Assembly: GCA_041675885.1 (NCBI GenBank)
Contig: JBAYSY010000062.1
Span: forward strand, 1 to 13,090
Length of the DNA stretch: 13,090 nt
Source: JBAYSY01 sp041675885
GTDB taxonomy: Bacteria > Pseudomonadota > Alphaproteobacteria > Rhodobacterales > Rhodobacteraceae
Direction of reading: 5' to 3'
The notes under the pieces are model-generated. The model made no database searches, had not been told where the DNA came from, and worked only from the letters and a program-made list of their open reading frames with translations. The position numbers were made by a program, and so were the translations under genes. Shown here in pieces: positions 1 to 8,609 of this stretch. How positions within the stretch are numbered: the first letter of the stretch is position 1; each line of letters begins with the position of its first letter.

Positions 1-107
1 AGCTTCGACGCCTGCCCCGAACTGGTGCCCAGCCGCCCGGCGGCCGCGGTGAAGCTGCCGCTCTCCATCACCGCGACGAACATCCTGTCGGATTCAAGAC
101 GGTCCAA
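1..107 (-). CDS. LysR-type transcriptional regulator, N-terminal fragment (runs off window)
   Basis: Only the first 35 codons are in the window. Read leftwards from a TTG at 107, they give MDRLESDRMFVAVMESGSFT followed by AAAGRLGTSSGQASKL. This is the start of the winged helix-turn-helix of LysR-type regulators: a hydrophobic FVAV helix, the hallmark GSFTAAA turn, then the recognition helix. The TTG start is supported by an in-frame TGA four codons upstream, which excludes any longer form, and by a GGGGGA purine run just before it. Starting at the internal ATG (residue 9) would cut the first helix. The gene follows the transporter operon on the same strand with a 146-bp gap, so it may regulate that operon or genes further left. 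The effector domain lies outside the window, so its ligand cannot be judged. Confidence 0.8.
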   Translation of the reverse strand, partial: MDRLESDRMFVAVMESGSFTAAAGRLGTSSGQASK

Positions 108-198
108 CGAATCCCCCGATCAGAACCGGCACCGCGCCGCTCCCCTTCTAGCACTGCCGGAACGGAAGCGCATGACCCTTGCCGGTCACGCGGCTGAT

Positions 199-223
199 CC
201 CCCGCCAACAGAGGGCAAGGGGG
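199..223 (-). terminator. GC-rich hairpin downstream of the transporter ATPase gene
   Basis: CCCCC plus GCC at 199-206 can pair with GGC (214-216) and GGGGG (219-223). This gives an 8-bp stem with a 2-nt bulge and a 7-nt loop. It lies 31-55 nt beyond the TAG of the ATPase gene and before the LysR start. No U-tract follows in the transcript direction, so intrinsic termination is uncertain. It could instead be a 3'-end stabiliser of the transporter mRNA. Confidence 0.35.
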
Positions 224-253
224 TGCCCGCATCCGGGGTTTCTTCCCGCCCCC

Positions 254-1309
254 CTACTGTGCGGGCCCCTCCGCCGTGACCAGCGCGGCGGCGAGTTGCC
301 GGAGGTTCACCGTTCCCAGCACGGCCCCGCCCTTGTCGATCACGGCGATGTCGGTATCCTCGCCGGTGACGATGGTGCGGATCGCCTCTTCGATCGTGAC
401 GCCCGCCGCCACGGTGGTGCCGCCCGGTGCGGCGCCCGGCTCAAGCGGGGTCATCACCGCCTCGACCTGCACCACCCGGCCGCGGTTCACCTCCTTCACG
501 AAGCTTTCCACATAGTCGTCGGCCGGGCGCAGCACGATATCCTGGCTGGTGCCCTGCTGCACCACCTCGCCGTCGCGCAGGATGGCGATCCGGTCGCCCA
601 GCCGCAGCGCCTCGTCGAGGTCGTGGGTGATGAAGACGATGGTCTTGCGGATCTCCTTCTGGATATCCAGCAGCACCGTCTGCATGTCGGTGCGAATGAG
701 CGGATCGAGCGCCGAGAACGCCTCGTCCATCAAGAGGATCGGCGCGTCGTTCGTCAGCGCGCGGGCAAGGCCCACCCGCTGCTGCATCCCGCCCGAAAGC
801 TGGTTGGGGTAGTGGCTTTCATAGCCCGAAAGCCCGACCCGCTCGATCCAGCGCATGGCGGCCTCGACCTGCTTCTCGCGCGAGAGGCCCTGCACCTCCA
901 GCCCGTAGACGGTGTTCTCCAGCACGCTGCGATGCGGCAGCAGCGCGAATTTCTGGAACACCATCGCGGTCTTGTGGCGCCGGAACTCGCGCAGTTCGGC
1001 CGGACTCATCTTCACCACGTCCTCGCCACCCACGAGGATTTCGCCCGCCGTCGGGTCGATCAGCCGGTTGATGTGCCGGATCAGCGTGGATTTGCCCGAG
1101 CCCGACAGCCCCATGATCACCTGGATGCCGCCCGCGGGCATGGAGATGTCGATGTTGCGCAGGCCGAGCACATGGGCGTGGCGTTCGTTCAACTCGGCCT
1201 TGGTGATGCCTTGCTCGACCAGCGGGACCATTGCGGCGGCATTGGGGCCGAAGATCTTCGACAGGTTGCGGATTTCGATACCGTATCGGCCGGCGGGGGT
1301 ATCAGCCAT
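254..1309 (-). CDS. proV: Quaternary-amine (glycine betaine/proline/TMAO-type) ABC transporter ATP-binding protein
   Basis: This 351-residue ATPase energises uptake through the adjacent permease at the cytoplasmic face. Visible motifs are Walker A GLSGSGKST (67-75), Q-loop in MVFQK (Q119), ABC signature LSGGM (171-175), Walker B ILLMDEAFSALD (191-202) and switch His in ITHD (H229). The N-terminal stretch before Walker A, with GITKAEL and VLGLRNIDISMPAG, is typical of ProV/OpuAA. The tail (about 282-344) looks like a single CBS-like module. E. coli ProV is longer (about 400 residues) and carries two, so osmosensing may differ. The ATG at 1309 has a GGAG 8 nt upstream and overlaps the permease stop by 8 bp, indicating translational coupling. 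The open frame extends further upstream but inside the permease. The symbol is given at family level; if the substrate is TMAO, tmoV would be the better name. Confidence 0.9.
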   Translation of the reverse strand: MADTPAGRYGIEIRNLSKIFGPNAAAMVPLVEQGITKAELNERHAHVLGLRNIDISMPAGGIQVIMGLSGSGKSTLIRHINRLIDPTAGEILVGGEDVVKMSPAELREFRRHKTAMVFQKFALLPHRSVLENTVYGLEVQGLSREKQVEAAMRWIERVGLSGYESHYPNQLSGGMQQRVGLARALTNDAPILLMDEAFSALDPLIRTDMQTVLLDIQKEIRKTIVFITHDLDEALRLGDRIAILRDGEVVQQGTSQDIVLRPADDYVESFVKEVNRGRVVQVEAVMTPLEPGAAPGGTTVAAGVTIEEAIRTIVTGEDTDIAVIDKGGAVLGTVNLRQLAAALVTAEGPAQ

Positions 1310-2189
1310 GGACGATCTCCCGGTGCTTCTGCAACCGGTGGCCATAGGCCTGGCTGATCCGGTCGAAGATGATGGCGATCCCGACAATGGCAAGGCCGTT
1401 GAACATGCCCATGGTGAAATACTGGTTGTTGATCGCGCGCAGCACCGGCTGGCCCAGCCCCTGCACCCCGATCATCGAGGCGATCACCACCATCGCCAGT
1501 GCCATCATGATGGTCTGGTTGATCCCGGCCATGATCGTGGGCAGCGCCAGCGGCATCTGCACGTTCTTCAGCTTCTGCCAGCTTGACGAGCCGAAGGCGT
1601 CGGCGGCTTCCAGCACGTCCTTGTCCACCAGCCTGATGCCAAGGTTGGTCAGCCTGATGACCGGCGGAATCGCATAGATCACCACCGCGATCACCCCGGG
1701 CACCCGGCCGATGCCCAGCAGCATCACCACCGGGATCAGGTAGACGAAGCTGGGCATGGTCTGCATCACGTCCAGCACCGGGTTGACGATGCCTTGCGCC
1801 CGGTTCGAACGCGACATCAGGATGCCCATGGGAATGCCGATGGCGATGGCCACCACGGTGCAGACGAAGATCATCGAGACCGTCCGCATCGTGTCGTCCC
1901 ACATGTCGAAAAAGCCGATCACCAGAAGCGTCAGCACGCTGCCCGCAGCGATCTTCCAGCTGCGGCTGGCGATCCAGGCGATGGCGGCGATCCCCAGCAG
2001 CACGATCGGCCATGGGGTGTTGAGCAGGAGCCGCTCGGACTGGATCAGGAAGATGCGCAGCGGTTCGAAAAAGGCCTCGATCGTGCCGCCGTATTCCCGG
2101 GTAAAGCCGCGGAACCCGTCGTCGATTGTCCGCCGCAGGTTGCGCAGCGCCTCGTCGCCCATATGCGGAAAGTCCGTCCACCAGTCCAT
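1302..2189 (-). CDS. proW: Quaternary-amine ABC transporter permease (ProW/OpuAB family)
   Basis: This 295-residue inner-membrane permease has hydrophobic segments at about 60-75, 81-95, 103-126, 145-160, 165-180, 217-242 and 262-277. The cytoplasmic coupling (EAA) loop reads EAADAFGSSSWQKLKNVQMP (195-214), very close to the ProW pattern of E. coli. It is followed by the strongly ProW-like PTIMAGINQTIMMALAMVVI. I chose the ATG at 2189 (MDWWTDFPH) because GGGGA lies 5 nt upstream and family members start this way. A GTG at 2264 and another at 2222 are in frame, but the first falls inside a strong hairpin (2252-2283). Gene order is binding protein, permease, ATPase, with an 8-bp overlap into the ATPase. 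This X-W-V order differs from E. coli proVWX and matches TMAO transporter operons described in roseobacters. Confidence 0.88.
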   Translation of the reverse strand: MDWWTDFPHMGDEALRNLRRTIDDGFRGFTREYGGTIEAFFEPLRIFLIQSERLLLNTPWPIVLLGIAAIAWIASRSWKIAAGSVLTLLVIGFFDMWDDTMRTVSMIFVCTVVAIAIGIPMGILMSRSNRAQGIVNPVLDVMQTMPSFVYLIPVVMLLGIGRVPGVIAVVIYAIPPVIRLTNLGIRLVDKDVLEAADAFGSSSWQKLKNVQMPLALPTIMAGINQTIMMALAMVVIASMIGVQGLGQPVLRAINNQYFTMGMFNGLAIVGIAIIFDRISQAYGHRLQKHREIVHG

Positions 2190-2251
2190 GCCGATCCCCG
2201 TCATGTTTTTTATGTCCGCCACGCGGCGGCCTTCGGTCGTCTCGCGGATGC

Positions 2252-2283
2252 GGCCGGACGGCACCCGCGGGTGCCGCCCGGCC
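2252..2283 (-). other. Intercistronic stem-loop between binding-protein and permease genes
   Basis: On the transcribed (minus) strand, two 14-nt arms pair along their full length around a CGCG loop, with a single G-U wobble. On the plus strand the same position is an A-C mismatch, so the fold is better in the real mRNA than in its complement. It sits 15 nt after the binding-protein stop and no U-run follows. It is more likely a 3' stabiliser or processing site that raises binding-protein output over permease than a full terminator. Confidence 0.6.
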
Positions 2284-2297
2284 CCTTGTCGCAGCGC

Positions 2298-3302
2298 CTA
2301 GAGCGCGGAACGGATCCGCTCCGCCGCCTCGGGCGAGACCCATTCGGTCCAGATTTCCTCGTTGTTTTCAAGGAAATACCGCGCCCCGTCGTCGCCGGTC
2401 GCCTGGTTGTCGCTCATCCAGGCCATCAGCGCGTTCACCGTGGCGTTGGTCCAGGCGCGGGTGTTGAGATAGGCCATCACGTCATCGCCCGCGCGTTCGG
2501 CGAAGTCGGCGGTCACCAGCGTCTGCACCGTGTCGCTCGGCCAGTCGTTCGGCTGCGGGTCGGCGCAATCGGCGTTCGAGGTGCAGTTGGTCCATTCGTC
2601 GATATCAAGCGGAACGCCATGGTCGAGTTTTACCATGTCATAGCGGCCAAGCAGCGCCGTGGGCGACCAGTAGTAACCGACCCAGCCCTCGCCCCGCTCG
2701 TAGGCGCGGGCGATCGAGCCGTCGAGACCCGCGGCCGAGCCGGTATCGACCAGCCGGAAGCCCGCCTCCTCGCCGCCATAGGCGCGGAAAAGCTGCCCGC
2801 TGATGACCGTTCCGCCCCAGCCCTGCGGCCCGTTATGCACCGCGCCGCGATCCGCGTTCTCGGGGTCGGGGAACAGTTCGGGATGTGCGAACACGTCGGC
2901 GATGGTGGTGATGTGGGGGTTGGCCTCGGCAAGATAGCGCGGGATCCACCAGCCCTGCACCGCCCCGTCCGAGATCGAGACGGCGGTGGCAAGGATCCGG
3001 CCCTCCTCCAGTCCCCGGCTCAGCAGTTCCGGCACCAGGTCGATCCAGCCCTCGGGCGCGATATCCGGCGCGCCGCGTTCCACCATCGAGGTGATCGTGG
3101 GCACCGTGTCGCCGCTGATGATCGAAGCGTTGCAGCCGTAGCCGTTGTTCAGGATGAACTGGTCGAGGCTGGCCAGAACCTCGGCGCTTTGCCAGTTCAT
3201 GCTGGCGATGGTCACGTCGCCGCAATCGGCGCGGGCGGCGGTGCTGCCCATCGCGGCCAGTCCGAGCGCGAGGCAGGTCGATGCGATACGGGTCTTTTTC
3301 AT
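2298..3302 (-). CDS. Periplasmic quaternary-amine binding protein (OpuAC/ProX family; glycine betaine, choline or TMAO)
   Basis: This 334-residue secreted binding protein has a Sec signal peptide (MKKTR, hydrophobic 7-19) and a likely cleavage after ARA at residue 25, leaving a mature start at DCGDV. The mature chain has the OpuAC pattern: SGDTVPTITSMVERGAPDIA, AEGW-like PEGW (W86), QGWW (W118/W119), QGWGG (W162), GSAAGLDGSI, and GYYWSP (W212). Many tryptophans and tyrosines could build the aromatic cage that binds trimethylammonium groups. Cysteines 27/57 and 240/246 could form disulfides. From memory it is closer to TMAO-binding TmoX of roseobacters than to E. coli ProX, but this was not tested. 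The start at 3302 is firm: AAGGAGG lies about 8 nt upstream and it begins the signal peptide; the frame open to 3455 is not needed. It is the first gene of the operon. Confidence 0.88.
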   Translation of the reverse strand: MKKTRIASTCLALGLAAMGSTAARADCGDVTIASMNWQSAEVLASLDQFILNNGYGCNASIISGDTVPTITSMVERGAPDIAPEGWIDLVPELLSRGLEEGRILATAVSISDGAVQGWWIPRYLAEANPHITTIADVFAHPELFPDPENADRGAVHNGPQGWGGTVISGQLFRAYGGEEAGFRLVDTGSAAGLDGSIARAYERGEGWVGYYWSPTALLGRYDMVKLDHGVPLDIDEWTNCTSNADCADPQPNDWPSDTVQTLVTADFAERAGDDVMAYLNTRAWTNATVNALMAWMSDNQATGDDGARYFLENNEEIWTEWVSPEAAERIRSAL

Positions 3303-3507
3303 GGCGATTACCTCCTTGGACGGTGTTTGTTCGGATGGCTGGCGGCGGCACCGTTTCCGCTGTGCAAGCCGAGGTTCCATTCGTGGTCCTTCCGGCGCGG
3401 TCCTTCCCGCGTCCGGACTGTCGGGGCCGGGGGCGGGGCCTTCGCGATTACGCAAGGATAGCGTGCCCTATGGCATCCAGATTCTGCAAGACCGCAGCAA
3501 GGCTGTT

Positions 3508-3547
3508 TTGCGACGCTGTTCGGGAAACTTGCGACACGGGCTTGCGA
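3508..3547 (-). promoter_or_regulatory. Triplet of TTGCGA direct repeats upstream of the transporter operon
   Basis: TTGCGA occurs at 3508-3513, 3529-3534 and 3542-3547 on the plus strand (TCGCAA in the sense of transcription). Start-to-start steps are 21 and 13 bp. The 21-bp step places two copies on the same helix face. They lie 206-245 bp upstream of the binding-protein ATG, a plausible distance for activator sites. The regulator is unknown. Confidence 0.35.
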
Positions 3548-3586
3548 TATGAACTGCCGCTGCCGCCGTCGCGCCACGGCCTTCGG

Positions 3587-3612
3587 CCCCGGCGTGGCGG
3601 GGCAGGCCGGGG
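3587..3612 (-). terminator. GC hairpin downstream of methionine synthase gene
   Basis: CCCCGGC at 3587-3593 pairs with GCCGGGG at 3606-3612, a 7-bp all-GC stem with a 12-nt loop. It lies about 60 nt beyond the metH stop. A second small stem (GCCCC/GGGGC, 3628-3643) lies closer to the stop. No U-tract follows either one, so they may be Rho-linked 3'-end structures rather than classical intrinsic terminators. Confidence 0.35.
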
Positions 3613-3672
3613 TGCCGGAAAGCGCGCGCCCCCGGAAAGGGGCACGGCTGTTCCGGTGGTGTGGCGGTCAGG

Positions 3673-6385
<2,713 letters not shown>

Positions 6386-6393
<8 letters not shown>

Positions 6394-7429
6394 GGGGCAC
6401 CTTGCGGGGGGCGAAGGGGGTGACGGCTTCGGCAATCGCGCGGATATGGTCGGGCGTGGTGCCGCAGCAGCCGCCCACGACATTGACCAGCCCGTCGCGG
6501 GCGAACTCGGCGATCTGGGCGGCGGTATCTGCGGGGCCTTCGTCATACAGGCCGAAGGCATTGGGCAGCCCGGCATTGGGATAGGCGCAGGTGAGCGTGT
6601 TCGCGACCCCCGACAGTTCCGCCAGATGCGGACGCATGGCCGAGGCGCCAAGCGCGCAGTTCAGCCCGATGGTGAAAGGCCGCGAATGCATGACCGAATG
6701 CCAGAAGGCCGTCGGCGTCTGCCCGGTCAGCGTGCGCCCCGAAGCATCGGTGATGGTGCCCGAGATCATCACCGGCAGGCGCCGGCCGTGTTCCGCGAAA
6801 GCTTCGAAACAGGCGAAGATCGCGGACTTGGCGTTCAGCGTGTCGAAGATGGTCTCGATCAGGATGATATCCGCGCCGCCTTCGATCAGCGCGCGGATCT
6901 GCTGGCCATAGGCGATGCGCAGGTCGTCGAAAGTCACCGCACGATAGCCCGGGTCGTTCACGTCGGGGCTGATCGAGGCCGTCCGGTTCGTCGGCCCCAC
7001 CGCCCCGGCGACGAAGCGCGGCCGCCCGTCGATGGCCGTCGCCCGGTCGAGCGCCCGGCGCACGATCCGTGCGCCCTCCACGTTCAGATCGTGGACCGCC
7101 GCCTCCATCCCGTAGTCGGCCTGCGCGATGGTGGTCGAGGAAAAGGTATTGGTCTCGACGATATCCGCCCCGGCCATGGCGTAGCGGAAGTGGATTTCCT
7201 CGATCGCCCCGGGCTGGGTCAGGATCAGCAGGTCGTTGTTGCCCTTTTGCGGGTGGTCGGAATGATGGCGGCAGGCGCAGCCGGTGCCGTGTCCGGCGTA
7301 GTCCTCTTCCGCGAGGCCGAGGCCCTGAATCTGCGTGCCCATCGCCCCGTCGAGAATCAGGATACGTTCGCGCGCGATGGAATCGAGCACGGCAAGGGTC
7401 GGGGCGGGGGGAAGGTGGAAGTGCTGCAT
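6386..7429 (-). CDS. metH: Methionine synthase homocysteine-binding subunit (stand-alone N-terminal MetH module)
   Basis: This 347-residue homocysteine S-methyltransferase barrel matches residues 1 to about 350 of E. coli MetH. It has DGAMGTQIQ near the N-terminus, KGNNDLL, ETNTFSSTTIA, GAVGPTNRTASISPDVNDP, IETIFDTLNAK, and the zinc ligands Cys258 (GLNCALG) and Cys321/Cys322 (GGCCGTTP). It ends at APRKVPHV, the point where one-piece MetH continues into the pterin domain. I start at the ATG at 7429 (MQHFHLPPAP); the frame is open to an ATG at 7513, but that part is non-homologous and overlaps a foldable leader. The ribosome site is weak (CGGA). Residues 46-62 form a Cys/His-rich insert (CACRHH then DH) absent from E. 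coli MetH. The stop overlaps the next gene by 8 bp, favouring equal synthesis of both subunits. Confidence 0.93.
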
Positions 7430-7439
7430 GGGTCCGGAA

Positions 7440-7494
7440 CGCTCTGCCTGTACGGGACGGGGCCTGTATGAAGCGGGCAGTCTAGCGCCCCCGT
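7440..7494 (-). promoter_or_regulatory. Structured 5' leader of metH with pseudoknot potential (candidate cis-regulatory RNA)
   Basis: In the transcript sense, ACGGGG-(G)-C (7494-7487) pairs with GCCCCGT (7463-7457). GCT-(AGA)-CTGCC (7486-7476) pairs with GGCAG-AGC (7448-7441). The 5' half of the second helix lies inside the loop of the first, so the two together form an H-type pseudoknot; either can also form alone. TACAGGC is repeated at 7468-7462 and 7452-7446. The structure ends 11 nt before the metH ATG, close enough to hide the ribosome site. I could not match it to a known SAM, SAH or cobalamin riboswitch. Confidence 0.35.
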
Positions 7495-7506
7495 GTATTG
7501 CTGTAA

Positions 7507-7536
7507 AATTCATGTTTTGCCGGATGATTATGAATT
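7507..7536. promoter_or_regulatory. Inverted repeat AATTCAT-N16-ATGAATT, candidate operator
   Basis: Perfect 7-bp arms at 7507-7513 and 7530-7536 are separated by 16 bp, 78-107 bp upstream of the metH ATG. This is in the AT-rich part where the metH promoter would lie. Which regulator binds is unknown; it does not fit the MetR consensus TGAA-N5-TTCA. Confidence 0.3.
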
Positions 7537-7674
7537 AAATCGAAGATAGGGGCGGTTTTCATCCCGCACGGACAGGTCGCGGGATCGTGCCGCCGGGCCA
7601 CAATCATCTTGCACGGTGTTCAAATCCGCGAAAATGTCCCTATCTCTTGTGCTGACTGACCCGGAGGATTCCCA

Positions 7675-8532
7675 TTGAAGCAGGCTCTCGCCCGTCTTCT
7701 GACGACCGGCTATCCGGCAAGCGTCCGCCATATCTGGGCATACCAGTGCCCAGGCGATTCGGGCTGCGTGGCGGCTGGTTCCGTGCGGCGCGGGCTGCGG
7801 GTGGCCTCTTACAACGTTCACAAATGCGTCGGCACCGACGGCCGGTTCGACCCGACCCGCATCGGTCGGGTCATCCGCGAACTGTCCGCCGATATCGTCG
7901 CCCTGCAAGAGGTGGACCGCAGGTTCGGCGACCGGCTCGGCCTGCTCGATCTCGGCAGGCTGGAGGCGGAAACCGGACTCCGGCCCGTCCCGGTGGAGGG
8001 TTTCCGCAAGTCGCACGGCTGGCGCGGCAATATCATCCTCGCGCGGAATGCAAAGGTCGGCAATGTCGAGCAGGTCGCCCTGCCCGGGCTGGAGCCCCGC
8101 GGCGCCCTTGTCGCGGATCTGGAATTCGCCGGGGGGGCCGGTCTGCGGGTGATCGGTGCCCATCTCGGGCTGCTGCCCAGTTCGCGGCGCAGGCAGGCCG
8201 ACCTGCTGGCGGATTTCATGCAGGACCACCCGAGCGACGCGATCCTGATGGGGGATCTGAACGAATGGCGCATCGACACCGGGTCGCCGCTTGCCCGCTG
8301 CATGGTCGAGGAACGGGCCGCCGACCACGCCCCGCCCAGCTTTCCCGCCGGGCGGGCGCTGTTGCCGCTTGACCGGATCATCGCTTCGGTGCCCGGGGCG
8401 CTGAACAACATCTCGACCCACCGCTCTGCCCTGGCCCGGATCGCGTCGGATCACCTGCCGATCACCGCGGACTGGCTGCCCGCCCCGGTCCGGCGGGAAC
8501 GTCGCCCGCAACCCGGCGTGAACGGGGCGTAA
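7675..8532 (+). CDS. Endonuclease/exonuclease/phosphatase (EEP, DNase I-like) family protein
   Basis: This 285-residue protein has the complete EEP metal-dependent phosphoesterase set: SYNVHK (N47), LQEVD (E79), GAHLG (H163), GDLNEW (D194, N196), LDRI (D233) and SDHLPI (D259, H260). The superfamily includes DNases, AP endonucleases, and sphingomyelin or inositol phosphatases. The substrate here is not evident. The TTG at 7675 is chosen because GGAGGA lies 6 nt upstream. This gives about 40 residues before the first EEP strand, longer than usual for close family members; no hydrophobic signal peptide is obvious in it. GTG codons at 7768, 7783 and 7801 would give a more compact protein but lack an equally good ribosome site. 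It is a single gene, divergent from metH and convergent with the acyl-CoA dehydrogenase. Confidence 0.85.
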   Translation: MKQALARLLTTGYPASVRHIWAYQCPGDSGCVAAGSVRRGLRVASYNVHKCVGTDGRFDPTRIGRVIRELSADIVALQEVDRRFGDRLGLLDLGRLEAETGLRPVPVEGFRKSHGWRGNIILARNAKVGNVEQVALPGLEPRGALVADLEFAGGAGLRVIGAHLGLLPSSRRRQADLLADFMQDHPSDAILMGDLNEWRIDTGSPLARCMVEERAADHAPPSFPAGRALLPLDRIIASVPGALNNISTHRSALARIASDHLPITADWLPAPVRRERRPQPGVNGA

Positions 8533-8539
8533 CCGTCCC

Positions 8540-8576
8540 CCCCCCGCACCACCATCACCGGCGGTGACGCGGGGGG
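8540..8576. terminator. Bipartite hairpin between convergent genes
   Basis: CCCCCCGC at 8540-8547 pairs with GCGGGGGG at 8569-8576 (8 bp). Inside it, TCACC (8555-8559) pairs with GGTGA (8563-8567) around GGC. The hairpin begins 8 nt after the EEP-gene stop and ends 34 nt beyond the stop of the opposing acyl-CoA dehydrogenase gene, so it could serve both. Neither side has a clear U-tract. It includes most of a run of nine C at 8537-8545. Confidence 0.5.
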
Positions 8577-8609
8577 TAGCAGGGTCCGTCCTGTCCGTGC
8601 GGTAAACCC

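Larger units (their letters stand above)
3303..3672 (-). other. Intergenic control region between metH and the transporter operon
   Basis: This is 370 bp without a convincing gene. The metH-proximal third is very GC-rich and foldable (hairpins at 3587-3612 and 3628-3643). The middle (about 3500-3550) is less GC-rich and carries three TTGCGA repeats. An imperfect hairpin or operator lies at 3439-3457 (CCTT, bulged C, GCG, loop ATTA, CGCAAGG). No convincing sigma-70 promoter pair was found, although the transporter promoter must lie here if it has its own. Small open frames crossing it lack ribosome sites and family resemblance. Confidence 0.6.
7430..7674. other. Divergent intergenic region, metH leader and EEP-family gene promoter
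   Basis: This 245-bp region is notably AT-richer at 7500-7545 than the genes around it. It contains the foldable metH leader (7440-7494), the inverted repeat AATTCAT-N16-ATGAATT (7507-7536) and a 7-bp stem ATCCCGC/GCGGGAT with an 11-nt loop (7561-7585). A plus-strand TTGCAC at 7609 and TATCTC at 7641 are weak promoter-like words only. GGAGGA at 7663-7668 is the ribosome site of the plus-strand gene. Confidence 0.7.

Noticed and set aside
25..279. Plus-strand 84-codon open frame at the left edge
   Set aside because: It is proline/arginine-rich without motifs and overlaps the LysR N-terminus on the other strand, which has a clear helix-turn-helix.
2190..2264. Longer permease starting at GTG 2264 or GTG 2222
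   Set aside because: The extra residues lack family resemblance. The 2264 codon lies in a strong hairpin, and the ATG at 2189 has the best-placed GGGGA.
1794..3461. Long plus-strand open frame (555 codons) across the binding-protein and permease genes
   Set aside because: It is the complement of genes with strong family motifs, signal peptide and ribosome sites. Its own translation is Arg/His/Asp-rich with no recognisable domain, as expected for antisense frames in GC-rich DNA.
3453..3472. Sigma-54-like promoter (GGCACG then TTGC, minus strand) upstream of the transporter
   Set aside because: The GG and GC elements are separated by 12 instead of the strictly required 10 bases, so it should not be functional.
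3308..3577. Small minus-strand frame (89 codons) upstream of the binding-protein gene
   Set aside because: It has no ribosome site or recognisable motif, ends overlapping the leader of the transporter gene, and its composition is typical of random GC-rich reading.
7430..7513. Known SAM-II or SAH riboswitch, or N-terminal coding extension of metH to ATG 7513
   Set aside because: The conserved riboswitch core bases could not be matched and the loop that should hold the SAH P2 helix is too short. The extension has no MetH homology.
8537..8545. Run of nine C as a phase-variation tract
   Set aside because: It lies after the stop of one gene and outside the other, within a hairpin arm, so length changes would not alter any protein or obvious promoter.
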